From the NCBI GenBank assembly GCA_035529935.1, contig DATKVT010000149.1:1-35177 (forward strand): a stretch of DNA of 35,177 nt, written 5' to 3'. This document shows, piece by piece, positions 10,301-17,070 of the stretch. Numbering within the stretch: the stretch's first letter is position 1; each line of letters starts with the position of its first letter. This DNA is from Williamwhitmania sp. (lineage in GTDB: Bacteria; Bacteroidota; Bacteroidia; Bacteroidales; Williamwhitmaniaceae). The translations under genes were made by a program, and so were the position numbers. Below the pieces are notes generated by a model. That model saw only the letters and a program-made list of their open reading frames with translations. It did not search any database and was not told where the DNA came from.

Positions 10301-10835
10301 AGTGCTTGGCGTGCAGGGTGGATTACTCATTGGCAACTCCAGCTCTGTTTTGCCCGCTGATGTATCGGCCCTTATCAGTGGTTTTGAAGGCAAATTCAAA
10401 CCCAACTTAAGTACCATTCATGGATTCTATTTTATTGGGCAGGCAAATCTTCTGGATATTAACGAAGAGGTTCCTGTTGTTCCGGTTTTATCCATTAATA
10501 TTAAGGCAGGACTGGGCTCTTATGTAATGGGCGATTTTGATCCAGCCAATCGCAAGGTTAAAATTGGTGGGTATGTTTTCGCAAATGCTTCGGGTGGTTT
10601 TTCTGTTGGACTTTGCAGTTTTTCAGTTTATACCGGAGCTTCTGCAAATATGGATGGTGAATACAGTTTCAGTCCTAAAGTCCTAACCCTTCAGGCTTGT
10701 GCTGATGGTGATTTTGGTGTTCACATGTGTCTCTATGATGTGGATGTTGATTTCAACTTTAACCTCTATGCAAAGCATTCAAGCCAAACCGATGTTGGAT
10801 ATGGCTTTGGCTTCGGTAAATGCTCGATAAAGTAG
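4344..10835 (+). CDS. Giant secreted surface protein with two N-terminal TANFOR domains
   Basis: 2163 aa. The in-frame start at 4269 lies inside the upstream gene; the ATG at 4344 begins a signal peptide (MLLKNVNTRILIFISTLLLV, then cleavage near KAQ). Two tandem domains of about 130 residues (about 27-155 and 160-292) share the pattern V-PP-(Y/F), GDNGI, a DYF motif, GI-S--DL, GLP-G-Y-LCV-V(F/Y)D and a final GCS. I recognise these as TANFOR (Tannerella forsythia surface protein) domains. A fibronectin-III-like domain follows (about 305-412). Carboxypeptidase-regulatory-like beta-sandwich segments lie near 760-790, 1135-1180 and 1213-1270 (GVVTDKSNGQPIAGAEIYSE). The last ~300 residues are beta-rich with several cysteines. 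I see no T9SS C-terminal sorting domain. Transport route and ligand are unknown. Confidence 0.85.
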   Translation: MLLKNVNTRILIFISTLLLVSNIEVKAQVTANVVVTPPYSPYVEDYINHTHITLSAIDFSSTNCFLNIKIVGDNGIEVYSKSDIIYPHFTLYNATPLVLSAIDLQDYFQIQNLLTVGISPTDLQNNGLPAGNYQLCVRVFDNGTPVSGDSPLGCSGYFSIPNLSVNVATQVVPPFMEDVTQYADRALVTLTANRPAKVRLNLRIEGDNGIVLRTSPTFSPANLISLSNVPQLITSGDLFDYFQANAWVVSGISSSDLFKSGLPEGTYKLCVSVYDNSGMVSPEGGVVGCSNMFSVRYLQPPMIVSPADQTVITNSTIQNIVFSWTPSPGAPVWTTYTLKIVEILDPSQNPNDDMLSATTPAFFETEVQGTAFLYGPAQPLLEPGRRYAFEVIAKDAESNRHFQNFGRSEVYSFTYGTSTTNIFNPNVSATSTDSINGSITVFSNDFSYVPETVIKGRLFCKFPDNPNGPISYINLINGSNSQIVIPNNYSTHTLQNKNDQKQGINYNDAMLLGINIGSSVNQNSITANYGVSSANNLGKYNFNPQTLTFFASTETMENTKPLPNTMVKLVGRVAYYKDGYPENGFMPDYHGPNAKQLIKSIVDMKGNDRGDADKIINVVLAVTETDQNGNFTFDFQSDFFTGHFTTVDITHPPISTEIQTLNPLEHLTWGMDEVFQGVNYMGGNVALGNAQNAGMGGGGQQHTMSLTIDDPSQYAGYICLKVEVVNEKFCSPDVDILAMPGDNVQLPDQVAKLKTYNLKVVPKASNVTGQVAPAGQPMDNVRVSIMRDSHKLNQELPLILNYEGERLTTHTVDDYGSFKNVAIDTTGSEGNIYVKNLVVQSDINPQYLIELSTRDNKISSTSYEDTKYNYQTIFEALPSSSQTSVDNNSSNNTYAVYNHLYTIPEVELDYTMQPLNPEIKGRIMAMTNSQNASEKDVSVELINQVDYFKTFSSMGEFENAYGGMKYYNNTSILKSEGSTTSNEIGFYQFKNLPINKIGDQVRGPYRRLFIRQPGYRDTVIPPLTMHAYNISLGQLLDIKDVNLTPVPPMRGYVVDEDGNAVASYVKTDYTPFYITEHQVWFGKDYEMFKIPVQSVHNTITVQPKSTQYYERDTSFSTLPTVPMKLMVFKKLHRPEIVVKDPKGNPVHFAKVEINNQTVYTNSQGVAQFKFASAGDQFTIKITSSSDYVPVQESISIPVSKTWTQFVYNLDYGISIHGVVTDKSNGQPIAGAEIYSELKSTNGTVLYIQCSSGQDGKYTLKGIPHGQTAFKFYAVKSGNNPSYVGDSKTINLTMLYNVLNPPSYNFALQRITGWNLTTIWNYPVVIEYFALVTGKTDEATVSGYIHNLPTTGDFVIEQSDLKIPFSGLHVKKLPNGKMEPVNDFIKLDVTDIPLVVNQSFSGDLIRLVGVAGNVQKYTRTQLRIEKSEDMAQLKGMVKLDISSINVASDFNAILYIGSSNLNNQLVAFSNQVTSSSSQYMNLSGQGLIATPNQVDVSVFKKHYNVFSLDNSLAPTPVKNYRVYGFNASSILGNSSYLMGDKIFLSTILHTDIATCQTCSSLDLNMSVGEVTISTSGISLNPSASAPLNFNLEKWKVTSQQGWHFDYNDEAIVIDKAFINTGVGIDATIKNLKVRPTSLSEGVIDMSNGGLSLGGVATIKLSSGLTPLFNYDNTGHYRISVVGNSASNQPAGYVDNLPEMQHGQRLEFASIGIMSDQTNVLTIMKTFRFYNLIDLEVSQIVSGKDYFDLQGTPDPKIPGFTPLMTAMRYKLDNGHIVGRMQPFQGVVDCPGNVEFELDTSQTFETGKYTAYGTFKVSPVNSGGAPFYLRGKLQRTNSSCKIDVIKVDALKKYEGDNAQDFKAGSNIVKITDGSIHTINNNSEWNSLVFNGNTSAIDGLNGAGADNTLTFTVYGDVDVSSSSIKLTNIDVGLGNMSLVFDFEKGSLYGNLVVHDVDLGYATVVYGQVSVKFDNSGYYLAMANTHLKLLQVLGVQGGLLIGNSSSVLPADVSALISGFEGKFKPNLSTIHGFYFIGQANLLDINEEVPVVPVLSINIKAGLGSYVMGDFDPANRKVKIGGYVFANASGGFSVGLCSFSVYTGASANMDGEYSFSPKVLTLQACADGDFGVHMCLYDVDVDFNFNLYAKHSSQTDVGYGFGFGKCSIK

Positions 10836-10857
10836 TGTTCAGGAAAAAAATTTGAAA

Positions 10858-12390
10858 ATGAGATACAAAATAGCAGCGTTAGTTTTACTTCTCCTCCCGT
10901 TGTGGTTGGAGGGTCAGGTTATCACCGGTTTTAATACCCTGAGTGGAACCAAGAATCCGGAGCTTTACTGGATAACGAAAAATATGTCCAAACCCAGCAA
11001 TTTTAAGGTGTTTAGGTCGGGCATGGAGAAGAAGGAGTTCAAGGAGATTGGGACAATCCATCTCACTGAGATGAAGCACGACACGCTGGTATTCGTGGTA
11101 ATCGACACTACCATTACCAAAGAGGGCCTTTACCAATACTATATTGAGGTAAAAACCGCTGATAGCACCATCGTTCACTCCGATATTCTCTTCGGTCATA
11201 ACCTGCCAAATATTCCAAGGGTGATGCTTACCACCTTTACTGCCGAACCGGCCAAAGATAGGAAGGCTATTCATCTTCAGTGGAAGCTTACCTATGGCTT
11301 CACAGTAAAATCGCTGTCGCTATTTCGAAGTAAAAAGTTTGACACCGGTTACCAGATGGTTGCAAGCTTACCAGCTGATGCCGTGGAGTATACTGACCCG
11401 GTTGACTTCTCCAACGAGGCCTACTTTTACTTTATTCAGGTAAACGACTTTTTTGGCTACCAGCTGCCAAGCATACGTATTCATGGTTTTAGTACATTTA
11501 AGGAGACCCCATACCCACCGCAGGACTTTATGCTGGCGCATAAGGATGGGAGCGCGGAACTTACATGGAAGAACGTGGGTAGTAACGTTGTTGGGAATAA
11601 AATATATCGGCAAATTACCACTGCCACCAACAGTATGGTGACAAACAAATTTTTCCCTTGCACTGGTCTAATCAAACCGGTGGGTGAACGAGGGCGTTTT
11701 ACCGATACCATTCTTAAGTCGAACCCTTCTGTTCAGGTGAGCTACTATGTGGTGGCCGTGAGCGATGGCTACGTGGAGAGCAATCCTTCAGAAACCCTAA
11801 CGATTGTTAATCAGGGGCCAGTAGAAGCCTCCCCACCCAAGGAGCTAAGCTACGTAATTGATTCGCTGCAGAATTTAATGCTTATTTGGACTCGCCAAAA
11901 CGATGACCCTCAAGTTGCTGGCTGCAACATTTATAAGTCGGGCGAAGGGTTAGCCACCACCAAGTTGAATAAGCAGCTGATACCCGTTGGCATAAACTAC
12001 TTTACCGACGAGAATTTTTCCGGTTACGGCCAGTGCACCTACGAAGTGGAGGCGGTGAGTGTAACGGGTGCGCCATGCAAGGCTCGGGCTCACATAAACG
12101 TTGGTCCGGTTTTTCCTCGACCTCGCATCATCCTAACGCTGCAAAAAACTGATAAAGGAATTAGCGTAGAGTGGAGCAGCCTATCGGCTAAAGGTATTAA
12201 ACGGATGGAGCTTTATCGGCAGGCAGGTGACGATAAACCGGCTCTGCTCACAACTATTAAAAACGGTGAAAAAACCAGCTACCTCGATTTAACCGCGAAG
12301 CCGGGTGCTTTCTATGTTTACTCGGTGGTTGCCGTTTTAAACGACAATACTAAGCTGGTAATAAACGAGGGGGTGGGGATAAAGGATTAA
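10858..12390 (+). CDS. Secreted protein with about five fibronectin type III-like repeats
   Basis: 510 aa. The ATG at 10858 is chosen over the TTG at 10852; an AGGA lies upstream at about 10841. The signal peptide is MRYKIAALVLLLLPLWLEGQ. The rest is built from repeats of roughly 90-100 residues, each with a core of the type A-L-W-(K/R), a K-(I/L)-YR strand, a Y-D or F-D turn and a Y-Y-V-A-V strand. This is the fibronectin-III pattern. Catalytic motifs and a T9SS sorting domain are absent. The gene lies 22 bp after the giant TANFOR gene and closes the operon. It is probably a partner or periplasmic/surface adaptor of the giant protein (inference). Confidence 0.78.
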   Translation: MRYKIAALVLLLLPLWLEGQVITGFNTLSGTKNPELYWITKNMSKPSNFKVFRSGMEKKEFKEIGTIHLTEMKHDTLVFVVIDTTITKEGLYQYYIEVKTADSTIVHSDILFGHNLPNIPRVMLTTFTAEPAKDRKAIHLQWKLTYGFTVKSLSLFRSKKFDTGYQMVASLPADAVEYTDPVDFSNEAYFYFIQVNDFFGYQLPSIRIHGFSTFKETPYPPQDFMLAHKDGSAELTWKNVGSNVVGNKIYRQITTATNSMVTNKFFPCTGLIKPVGERGRFTDTILKSNPSVQVSYYVVAVSDGYVESNPSETLTIVNQGPVEASPPKELSYVIDSLQNLMLIWTRQNDDPQVAGCNIYKSGEGLATTKLNKQLIPVGINYFTDENFSGYGQCTYEVEAVSVTGAPCKARAHINVGPVFPRPRIILTLQKTDKGISVEWSSLSAKGIKRMELYRQAGDDKPALLTTIKNGEKTSYLDLTAKPGAFYVYSVVAVLNDNTKLVINEGVGIKD

Positions 12391-12452
12391 TCCTATAATA
12401 GTTAGCAAATTATAGTCGTCATAAAGGTTCGTAACTTGAATCTATGTTTTAT

Positions 12453-12510
12453 GGTGAGTGCATAGGAGCAACGGAAATCGGCTGAGATGCTCTCTACTCA
12501 CCCCTTTTTT
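12453..12510 (+). terminator. Probable terminator of the surface-protein operon
   Basis: A 7-bp outer stem (12453-12459 with 12496-12502) and an inner 4-bp stem (12460-12463 with 12487-12490) are followed by CC and six Ts. The structure overlaps the 3' end of the convergent methyltransferase gene. Confidence 0.55.
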
Positions 12511-13574
12511 GTAATCACATACATTGGATATTCACCTATTTTACCAATCCATTTGGAGTGCTTTGTTTCTAGTTGCGAAATCCAATTAAGTAACTTTTCA
12601 CCCCCGAGATGCTTGTGGACAAATATTTTAAGAAAGTATTTGTTTAGGCTTCGCCAGCAGTATGTTTCTATGTTTTGGCTGAACGAAAAGTGCGAATAAA
12701 ACCATTGCTTACTGTGCGGGTAAAAGTATAGTCTTGGTTTTGATGCCGGACGAAGTTGCACAAAAGCCTTACCAGCAAAGTGCCGTGCAATTCGGTAGAT
12801 TTGAACAGGCAAAAGTGTAATATTCATTAGCCAGCTGTGGTAGAATTGGCTGTATACAATAACGATTTTTGAATTTGGTTTTGCAACGCGGTACATCTCC
12901 TCAACGGCTTTACCTTGCTCGTCCTTTGGTACATGGTAAAGCGTATGCTGGCAAAGAACGGCATCGCAGGTGTTCTCCTTAAGTGGTAGATTGGCAATGT
13001 CGGCACAAATGAATATGCCTTCTTGGTTAGTCAGGTTCCACTTGGCTTGAATTAGCGCTTTGAAGGAAATATCGACACAAATCCGGACCGAAAAATTTTC
13101 TGAAAGTTTGATATACTCCTTTAATCCAATAGGGCCGGAGGCTACATCAAGAAGGTATTGACCTTTACTGCCCAAGTAATCTTTTGCTTTTATGAACGAT
13201 TTCTTTAAGTAATTGGAAGAGACGTTTCGAAAGTCTACCCATTTGGCTGAGTCGGAGTAAATTGAGAAATTCTCATTTAGGATATAGTCTATTTCGTTGT
13301 AGTATTCGAATACTCTTTTTTTGTCGAAAGGCATCTTCTGTTGCTCGGGCAGCTCGTTACCAATATAAAATGCATACGATGGTAGGAGTAGGGCAATACC
13401 TTCGACTATGGGAAAGAAATAGGTGTTGTTGTCGTTTACCAACCCGTGGCTGAGGGTGAAATTGCCAAAGGAGTTGGGTACATCTGCCCTAGAAGGCAGA
13501 TCATTAGCGCTTATTTCTCTGAGGTTTTGCTTGGTTATTGGACAGCGGAGTAGGTTGGTTTCAATGGTCGGCAT
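12498..13574 (-). CDS. Class I SAM-dependent methyltransferase with an N-terminal Trm112-like segment
   Basis: 358 aa. The first ~70 residues (LLRCPITKQNLREI to YFFPIVEGIALLLP) resemble the Trm112/YcaR-type short domain often fused to methyltransferases. A Rossmann methyltransferase follows: motif I LLDVASGPIGL (about residue 141), an acidic CVDIS end of strand 2, CADIANLPLKENTCDAVLC (motifs II/III) and a HTLYHVPKDEQGKAVEEMYRV post-motif. The substrate cannot be read from sequence; small molecules, lipids and glycans are all possible. The gene is monocistronic here, converging on the TANFOR operon and transcribed away from the accessory operon terminator. No convincing promoter was seen upstream. 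Confidence 0.82.
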   Translation of the reverse strand: MPTIETNLLRCPITKQNLREISANDLPSRADVPNSFGNFTLSHGLVNDNNTYFFPIVEGIALLLPSYAFYIGNELPEQQKMPFDKKRVFEYYNEIDYILNENFSIYSDSAKWVDFRNVSSNYLKKSFIKAKDYLGSKGQYLLDVASGPIGLKEYIKLSENFSVRICVDISFKALIQAKWNLTNQEGIFICADIANLPLKENTCDAVLCQHTLYHVPKDEQGKAVEEMYRVAKPNSKIVIVYSQFYHSWLMNITLLPVQIYRIARHFAGKAFVQLRPASKPRLYFYPHSKQWFYSHFSFSQNIETYCWRSLNKYFLKIFVHKHLGGEKLLNWISQLETKHSKWIGKIGEYPMYVITKKG

Positions 13575-13635
13575 GCTGATATCGGTTTAGCAACTAAAGA
13601 TGAACAAAAAATGATTAATGGTAATGCTAATAAGT

Positions 13636-13667
13636 AAAAAAACTCCACCATTATTTTGGGTGGAGTT
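13636..13667 (-). terminator. Terminator of the T9SS/lipoprotein operon
   Basis: A 9-bp perfect stem (13659-13667 with 13641-13649) is followed, on the minus strand, by a run of Ts (complement of 13640-13636). It lies ~150 nt past the stop at 13820 and upstream of the methyltransferase gene. Confidence 0.75.
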
Positions 13668-13819
13668 CTGTGTAGGATGTGCCCATTAATAGTAGAGAAA
13701 ATTGTGGCAAATCATCATAACCAGTTTACAGTCAATGTGTTTATTGGATGCGCGTGTTGCTGGTTTCTTTGAGTATCCAAATGTTTTGTGCGTTTGAAAT
13801 TGTCTGAAAACATGCAGGA

Positions 13820-14365
13820 TTAGCGATTTCCTAAGTATTGCTCACCGAGAATCATTCTTTCCCCAGTGACAAGTTCATACCCCACAATTCCATACTTGTG
13901 CGTGTAGTAAAGTATGCTTATGTCGCTACTGCTGGTTGAATTATCTGTGCCTCTGTTGAGAATAAAAACATTGGAGATGGTCGTGTGCCCAGTTTTCAAC
14001 GTATTGTTGAAAGAGGCCGTTCCGGTAATTGTAAAATCTATATTCCGAAAGTCGAGGTTGGTAGAGCTCATTCCCACCCGATAAATTGAAAAGCCAAAGC
14101 TGCTGGAATCATTGTTAGCTTTGATTTGGGTGGTGCTTACCTGTAATGTTTCAATGTTGTGCGTTTTGTCAGAGTTAATGGTTCTCTCTCGATTTTCAGT
14201 AACCAGAAAGGTGTCGCTCGCTGAGTTGCTGTAATATACTAGCGTATCTCCAGGGTTAAACACATAAAGTGTGCTTTTATCTAGGGTGTCGTTGGTAATA
14301 TTCTGGCAGGCAAGTGCTGGAAGACTAAGAATGGCAATTGTAGCCAATGATTTTAAGACTCTCAT
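13820..14365 (-). CDS. Small lipoprotein, last gene of the accessory operon
   Basis: 181 aa, unrecognised family. The N-terminus MRVLKSLATIAILSLPALAC is a textbook lipoprotein signal with lipobox LALAC-like PALAC at the modification cysteine. The mature part is Ser/Thr/Asn-rich and looks beta-structured (TLVYYSNSASDTFLV, ISILYYTHKYGIVGYELV). Its ATG overlaps the stop of the upstream T9SS gene (ATGA at 14362-14365), so translation is probably coupled. The same arrangement is found for the 112-aa lipoprotein at 16732. It may anchor or escort the paired T9SS cargo, which is an inference from position. Confidence 0.75.
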   Translation of the reverse strand: MRVLKSLATIAILSLPALACQNITNDTLDKSTLYVFNPGDTLVYYSNSASDTFLVTENRERTINSDKTHNIETLQVSTTQIKANNDSSSFGFSIYRVGMSSTNLDFRNIDFTITGTASFNNTLKTGHTTISNVFILNRGTDNSTSSSDISILYYTHKYGIVGYELVTGERMILGEQYLGNR

Positions 14366-16434
14366 TGTTTTACAATTTTAACGTTTGTAAAACTATCGTT
14401 GCAATATACAACTCTGAGAAAATAAATGCCATTCTGCAAGTCATTTAAATCAAAGTTGAGATTGTCTGTTACTGGTAATACTTTCTTAATTAGCATACCT
14501 GTTGTGTTATAGATTTCAATTCTGGAGATTTCTAGCGATGAAGAATTTTGAATGTTTATGTTTTTGGAGAATGGATTTGGATAAACAGAAATATCCTGGT
14601 TTGAATGCTCCAAGGAATTGTTTTGACTACTCATTGATTTTGCTAATACTTGTAATTTGTTAACAACTAGGTTATTACTGCATTGCTGATAATCTGTAAG
14701 AGAAACTTTTTGAAAGTTTAGAGGAACTTCTCCTTCTGTCATATTAGTGGCAATTCTTGCCGTAAATCCTTTGCCAACCTTGGCCTGCGCTGAAAATCCT
14801 GGCTTTAAACTTACGGTATTACCCGCAATTAAATAAACATGAAATAACAGAGAATTTATTGGTGAAGAGCAAGTGATTTGATTCCTCGCAATTGACATAT
14901 ACGGTATTCCTATGTATTGATGAAATTCCTGATTCTCGGGGTACCGAAAGTTGCATAGCCAATATAGATTGTGCAACAACATGTAATCAAGTCCATTATA
15001 ATACCCCAGAAAAGAATTTTCTCCAAGTCGCTCTGGCCAAATTAATCTTGAAGGGGATGACCATTCATAATCATCATATTCCAGACGATTATTATTTGCT
15101 ATTTTGTAGGGACCACATTCTGGTGCTTCATCAAGAAGATTTCTAATGTATTGTCTGTCTTCTTGCTTGATATAGGCAAAATTATTTGTTGATACCGACC
15201 ATATTAATGGGAAATGTTCATATTTGTAAACTGGGCTTTCATTTTGTTTCTGTATTAATACTTCGTAAGGTGATTTCCCGCTAACTATGTCAATGTCTCC
15301 TGTTGCACAGAGAGATCTCGATTTATAATCGTCCAATATTTTCCACGAATTTGTAAGAGATGCGTCTGTCACATAACAAGGGATTTTTGCAATACCTATG
15401 TCTATGTATTTGGGGTATTTAATTAGTTCAAATACAGTTTCATCTCCAAAGGATAAAACTATATCCATATATGTAATTAACGGTAATGGAAGTAATGTCG
15501 TTCTTAAATAGGCTCCTAACTGTAATTCTTTTGCACCTACAGGGTGAGAAAGTAATGCTTTTGATATTTCATAACTAAATAGCATTTCATTAAATGCATC
15601 ATATCCTAAAATTCTATTTCCAGCCTTGGAGAAGCCATATGATGCATACAGCATAGTGCCATCTCTTCCACCACCATTTTCATTTGGGATTAATCCTCCG
15701 TTAACCGGATTGGCTAGGTACCAAGTATATTGATAGAAATCAAAAATCCAAGGCACAGGAACAATTGGCTGTGGGTCACCTGGATGGTACATGTTTTGAA
15801 GTATTCTTTTTGTATTGTCTTGTGCGAGTTGCTTAAAGTTGATATTTATTCCATTAATAGTTTCATCATCAACTAATGCGTTTACCAATGAGAAAGATTC
15901 AAGATAATGAATACAATTGTCTAGACTATTTTGTGTGTTATCTCCTTTGTCAAAGGAGGTGTGTTGAAAATAAGGATTTATTCCATATTTATTATACTTG
16001 GTCCAAAAATCTGGCGTTGCATCATTCCTAATAAAAAATCCGTTTAAATCACTGTCAAATTGTTCTTTATTTGCCCTGTAGTATGACTCAGCGGTCTTGT
16101 CAAGTCTTTCAAAAGACTTCAGTGCATAGTATAAGGATTTTATTGTTTCAGAGTAATCTTGATGCGAGTTCTTTAATAATCTGTATTCTGTTGCTAATAC
16201 AGAAATATACTGATTTAGTGCACCGTTACCATCATCCCAAGAAATAGTGTTTTTATCAGGACTTATAATTTCAGCAGGAATATTTGTTCCTGCTTCATCA
16301 AAGTTAGGACTAACATATACGAAATTTTTTAATCGCTCTCGGTAATACCAGTATTTCTTTAGGTTCTGATATGGACTTTGAGAATATATATTTGAACTAA
16401 CCAATAATAGGATTAATGCAATTGTCTGTTTCAT
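14362..16434 (-). CDS. T9SS-secreted protein of unknown function with C-terminal sorting domain (module 2)
   Basis: 690 aa from the ATG at 16434. The ATG at 16443 is also in frame, but the duplicated copy of this region (start of the gene at 19574) keeps only the start equivalent to 16434. The signal peptide is MKQTIALILLLVSSNIYS. The body is largely helical with LATEYRLL, a YYALKSFERLDKTAESYY segment and LNGFFIR; I cannot assign a catalytic family. A segment VSLKPGFSAQAKVGKGFTARI precedes the end. The last ~76 residues (from about 614: ISVYPNPFSKN, then IEIYNTTGMLIKKV and LQNGIYFLRVV) are a type A T9SS sorting domain. The protein is therefore exported and probably attached at the surface. 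The gene is AT-rich compared with the flanks. Confidence 0.85.
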   Translation of the reverse strand: MKQTIALILLLVSSNIYSQSPYQNLKKYWYYRERLKNFVYVSPNFDEAGTNIPAEIISPDKNTISWDDGNGALNQYISVLATEYRLLKNSHQDYSETIKSLYYALKSFERLDKTAESYYRANKEQFDSDLNGFFIRNDATPDFWTKYNKYGINPYFQHTSFDKGDNTQNSLDNCIHYLESFSLVNALVDDETINGININFKQLAQDNTKRILQNMYHPGDPQPIVPVPWIFDFYQYTWYLANPVNGGLIPNENGGGRDGTMLYASYGFSKAGNRILGYDAFNEMLFSYEISKALLSHPVGAKELQLGAYLRTTLLPLPLITYMDIVLSFGDETVFELIKYPKYIDIGIAKIPCYVTDASLTNSWKILDDYKSRSLCATGDIDIVSGKSPYEVLIQKQNESPVYKYEHFPLIWSVSTNNFAYIKQEDRQYIRNLLDEAPECGPYKIANNNRLEYDDYEWSSPSRLIWPERLGENSFLGYYNGLDYMLLHNLYWLCNFRYPENQEFHQYIGIPYMSIARNQITCSSPINSLLFHVYLIAGNTVSLKPGFSAQAKVGKGFTARIATNMTEGEVPLNFQKVSLTDYQQCSNNLVVNKLQVLAKSMSSQNNSLEHSNQDISVYPNPFSKNINIQNSSSLEISRIEIYNTTGMLIKKVLPVTDNLNFDLNDLQNGIYFLRVVYCNDSFTNVKIVKQ

Positions 16435-16737
16435 CGTTTTCATTTTTCAAATATTCAGATAAGAAAACCACCTATTTCTTCGAGTCGATTTTGTTTTTTA
16501 ATTCTTTTATCTCCTCCTGTTGCTTTATTACATAGAGCGTTAACTCTTCAACCTTTTGTAAAAGTATGGCATTCATTTTGGCAACATCAACTCCCGATTC
16601 CTTAACTTCTGCTTCGCTTGGAACATCGGGTAAACATTTGTTTGTGCTAATGTATTCTTCAACCTTATCAAGACTGCGTAGCTTATAGTCTTTGTTAAAT
16701 ATGAAGTCGCTCCATACATCTGTTTTTATGTTTATTT
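16429..16737. repeat. Direct repeat copy A (S74-like 3' end, spacer and first codons of the next gene)
   Basis: This segment is a near-copy of 19569-19878 in the same orientation. It includes the end of the S74-like frame, the ~37-bp intergenic spacer and the start codon of the following T9SS gene. The spacer is more diverged than the coding part and has a 1-bp length difference. Confidence 0.88.
16472..16737 (-). pseudogene. Truncated copy of the tail-fibre/S74-like C-terminal region
   Basis: This stretch repeats the last ~85 codons and the stop of the gene at 19613-20578. The first ~139 nt from the stop are identical, and I count about 11 differences in ~257 aligned positions overall. Homology ends abruptly at 16737, right at the stop of the lipoprotein gene. 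The frame can be extended upstream to an ATG at 16801, but those codons lie in an alternative frame of the lipoprotein gene and look unlike protein. It is probably a non-functional leftover, unless it is translated by coupling to the lipoprotein stop. It would encode VWSDFIFNKDYKLRSL to the coiled-coil end. Confidence 0.8.
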
Positions 16738-17070
16738 GATTACTATTGTGGTTTCTTCGTTTTTTCGAATTTGAAATACAGTATCTGTCGGGACTGGCCA
16801 ATATGAATTTGGAGAATCTGCTGTGTAATATCTAAACAAATAGGTACCTTCCAATAACCCTCCTAATTTTATTTCACGTGAATTATTCGTTTTAAGGTTA
16901 GAATACAGAGGTTTGTTGAAAGATGTTTGGTATAAATCTCCTTTAATTAAACCCTCTTTAGGCCAACTTGGTGGAGCGTATTGCTCTTTGATAATCAGCA
17001 CAGTCTCTGTGTCTTTCTTACATGAAAGAACAATTAAAAATACGATTATTACGACACAAATATTTTTCAT
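16732..17070 (-). CDS. Small lipoprotein paired with the 835-aa T9SS protein
   Basis: 112 aa, unrecognised family. MKNICVVIIVFLIVLSCKKD is a lipoprotein signal with the Bacteroidetes-typical C-K-K-D start of the mature protein. The short mature part has PPSWPKEG and a beta-rich end (GTYLFRYYTAD, TVFQIRKNEETTIVIK). Its start overlaps the stop of the upstream T9SS gene by ATGA (17067-17070). Its own stop abuts the truncated S74-like copy. No sequence similarity to the 181-aa lipoprotein was evident by eye, only the same position in the module. Confidence 0.75.
   Translation of the reverse strand: MKNICVVIIVFLIVLSCKKDTETVLIIKEQYAPPSWPKEGLIKGDLYQTSFNKPLYSNLKTNNSREIKLGGLLEGTYLFRYYTADSPNSYWPVPTDTVFQIRKNEETTIVIK

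Noticed and set aside
16472..16801. 109-codon frame as an independent gene
   Set aside because: Its first ~22 codons run in an alternative frame of the lipoprotein gene, and the rest is the duplicated S74-like tail without a start codon of its own.
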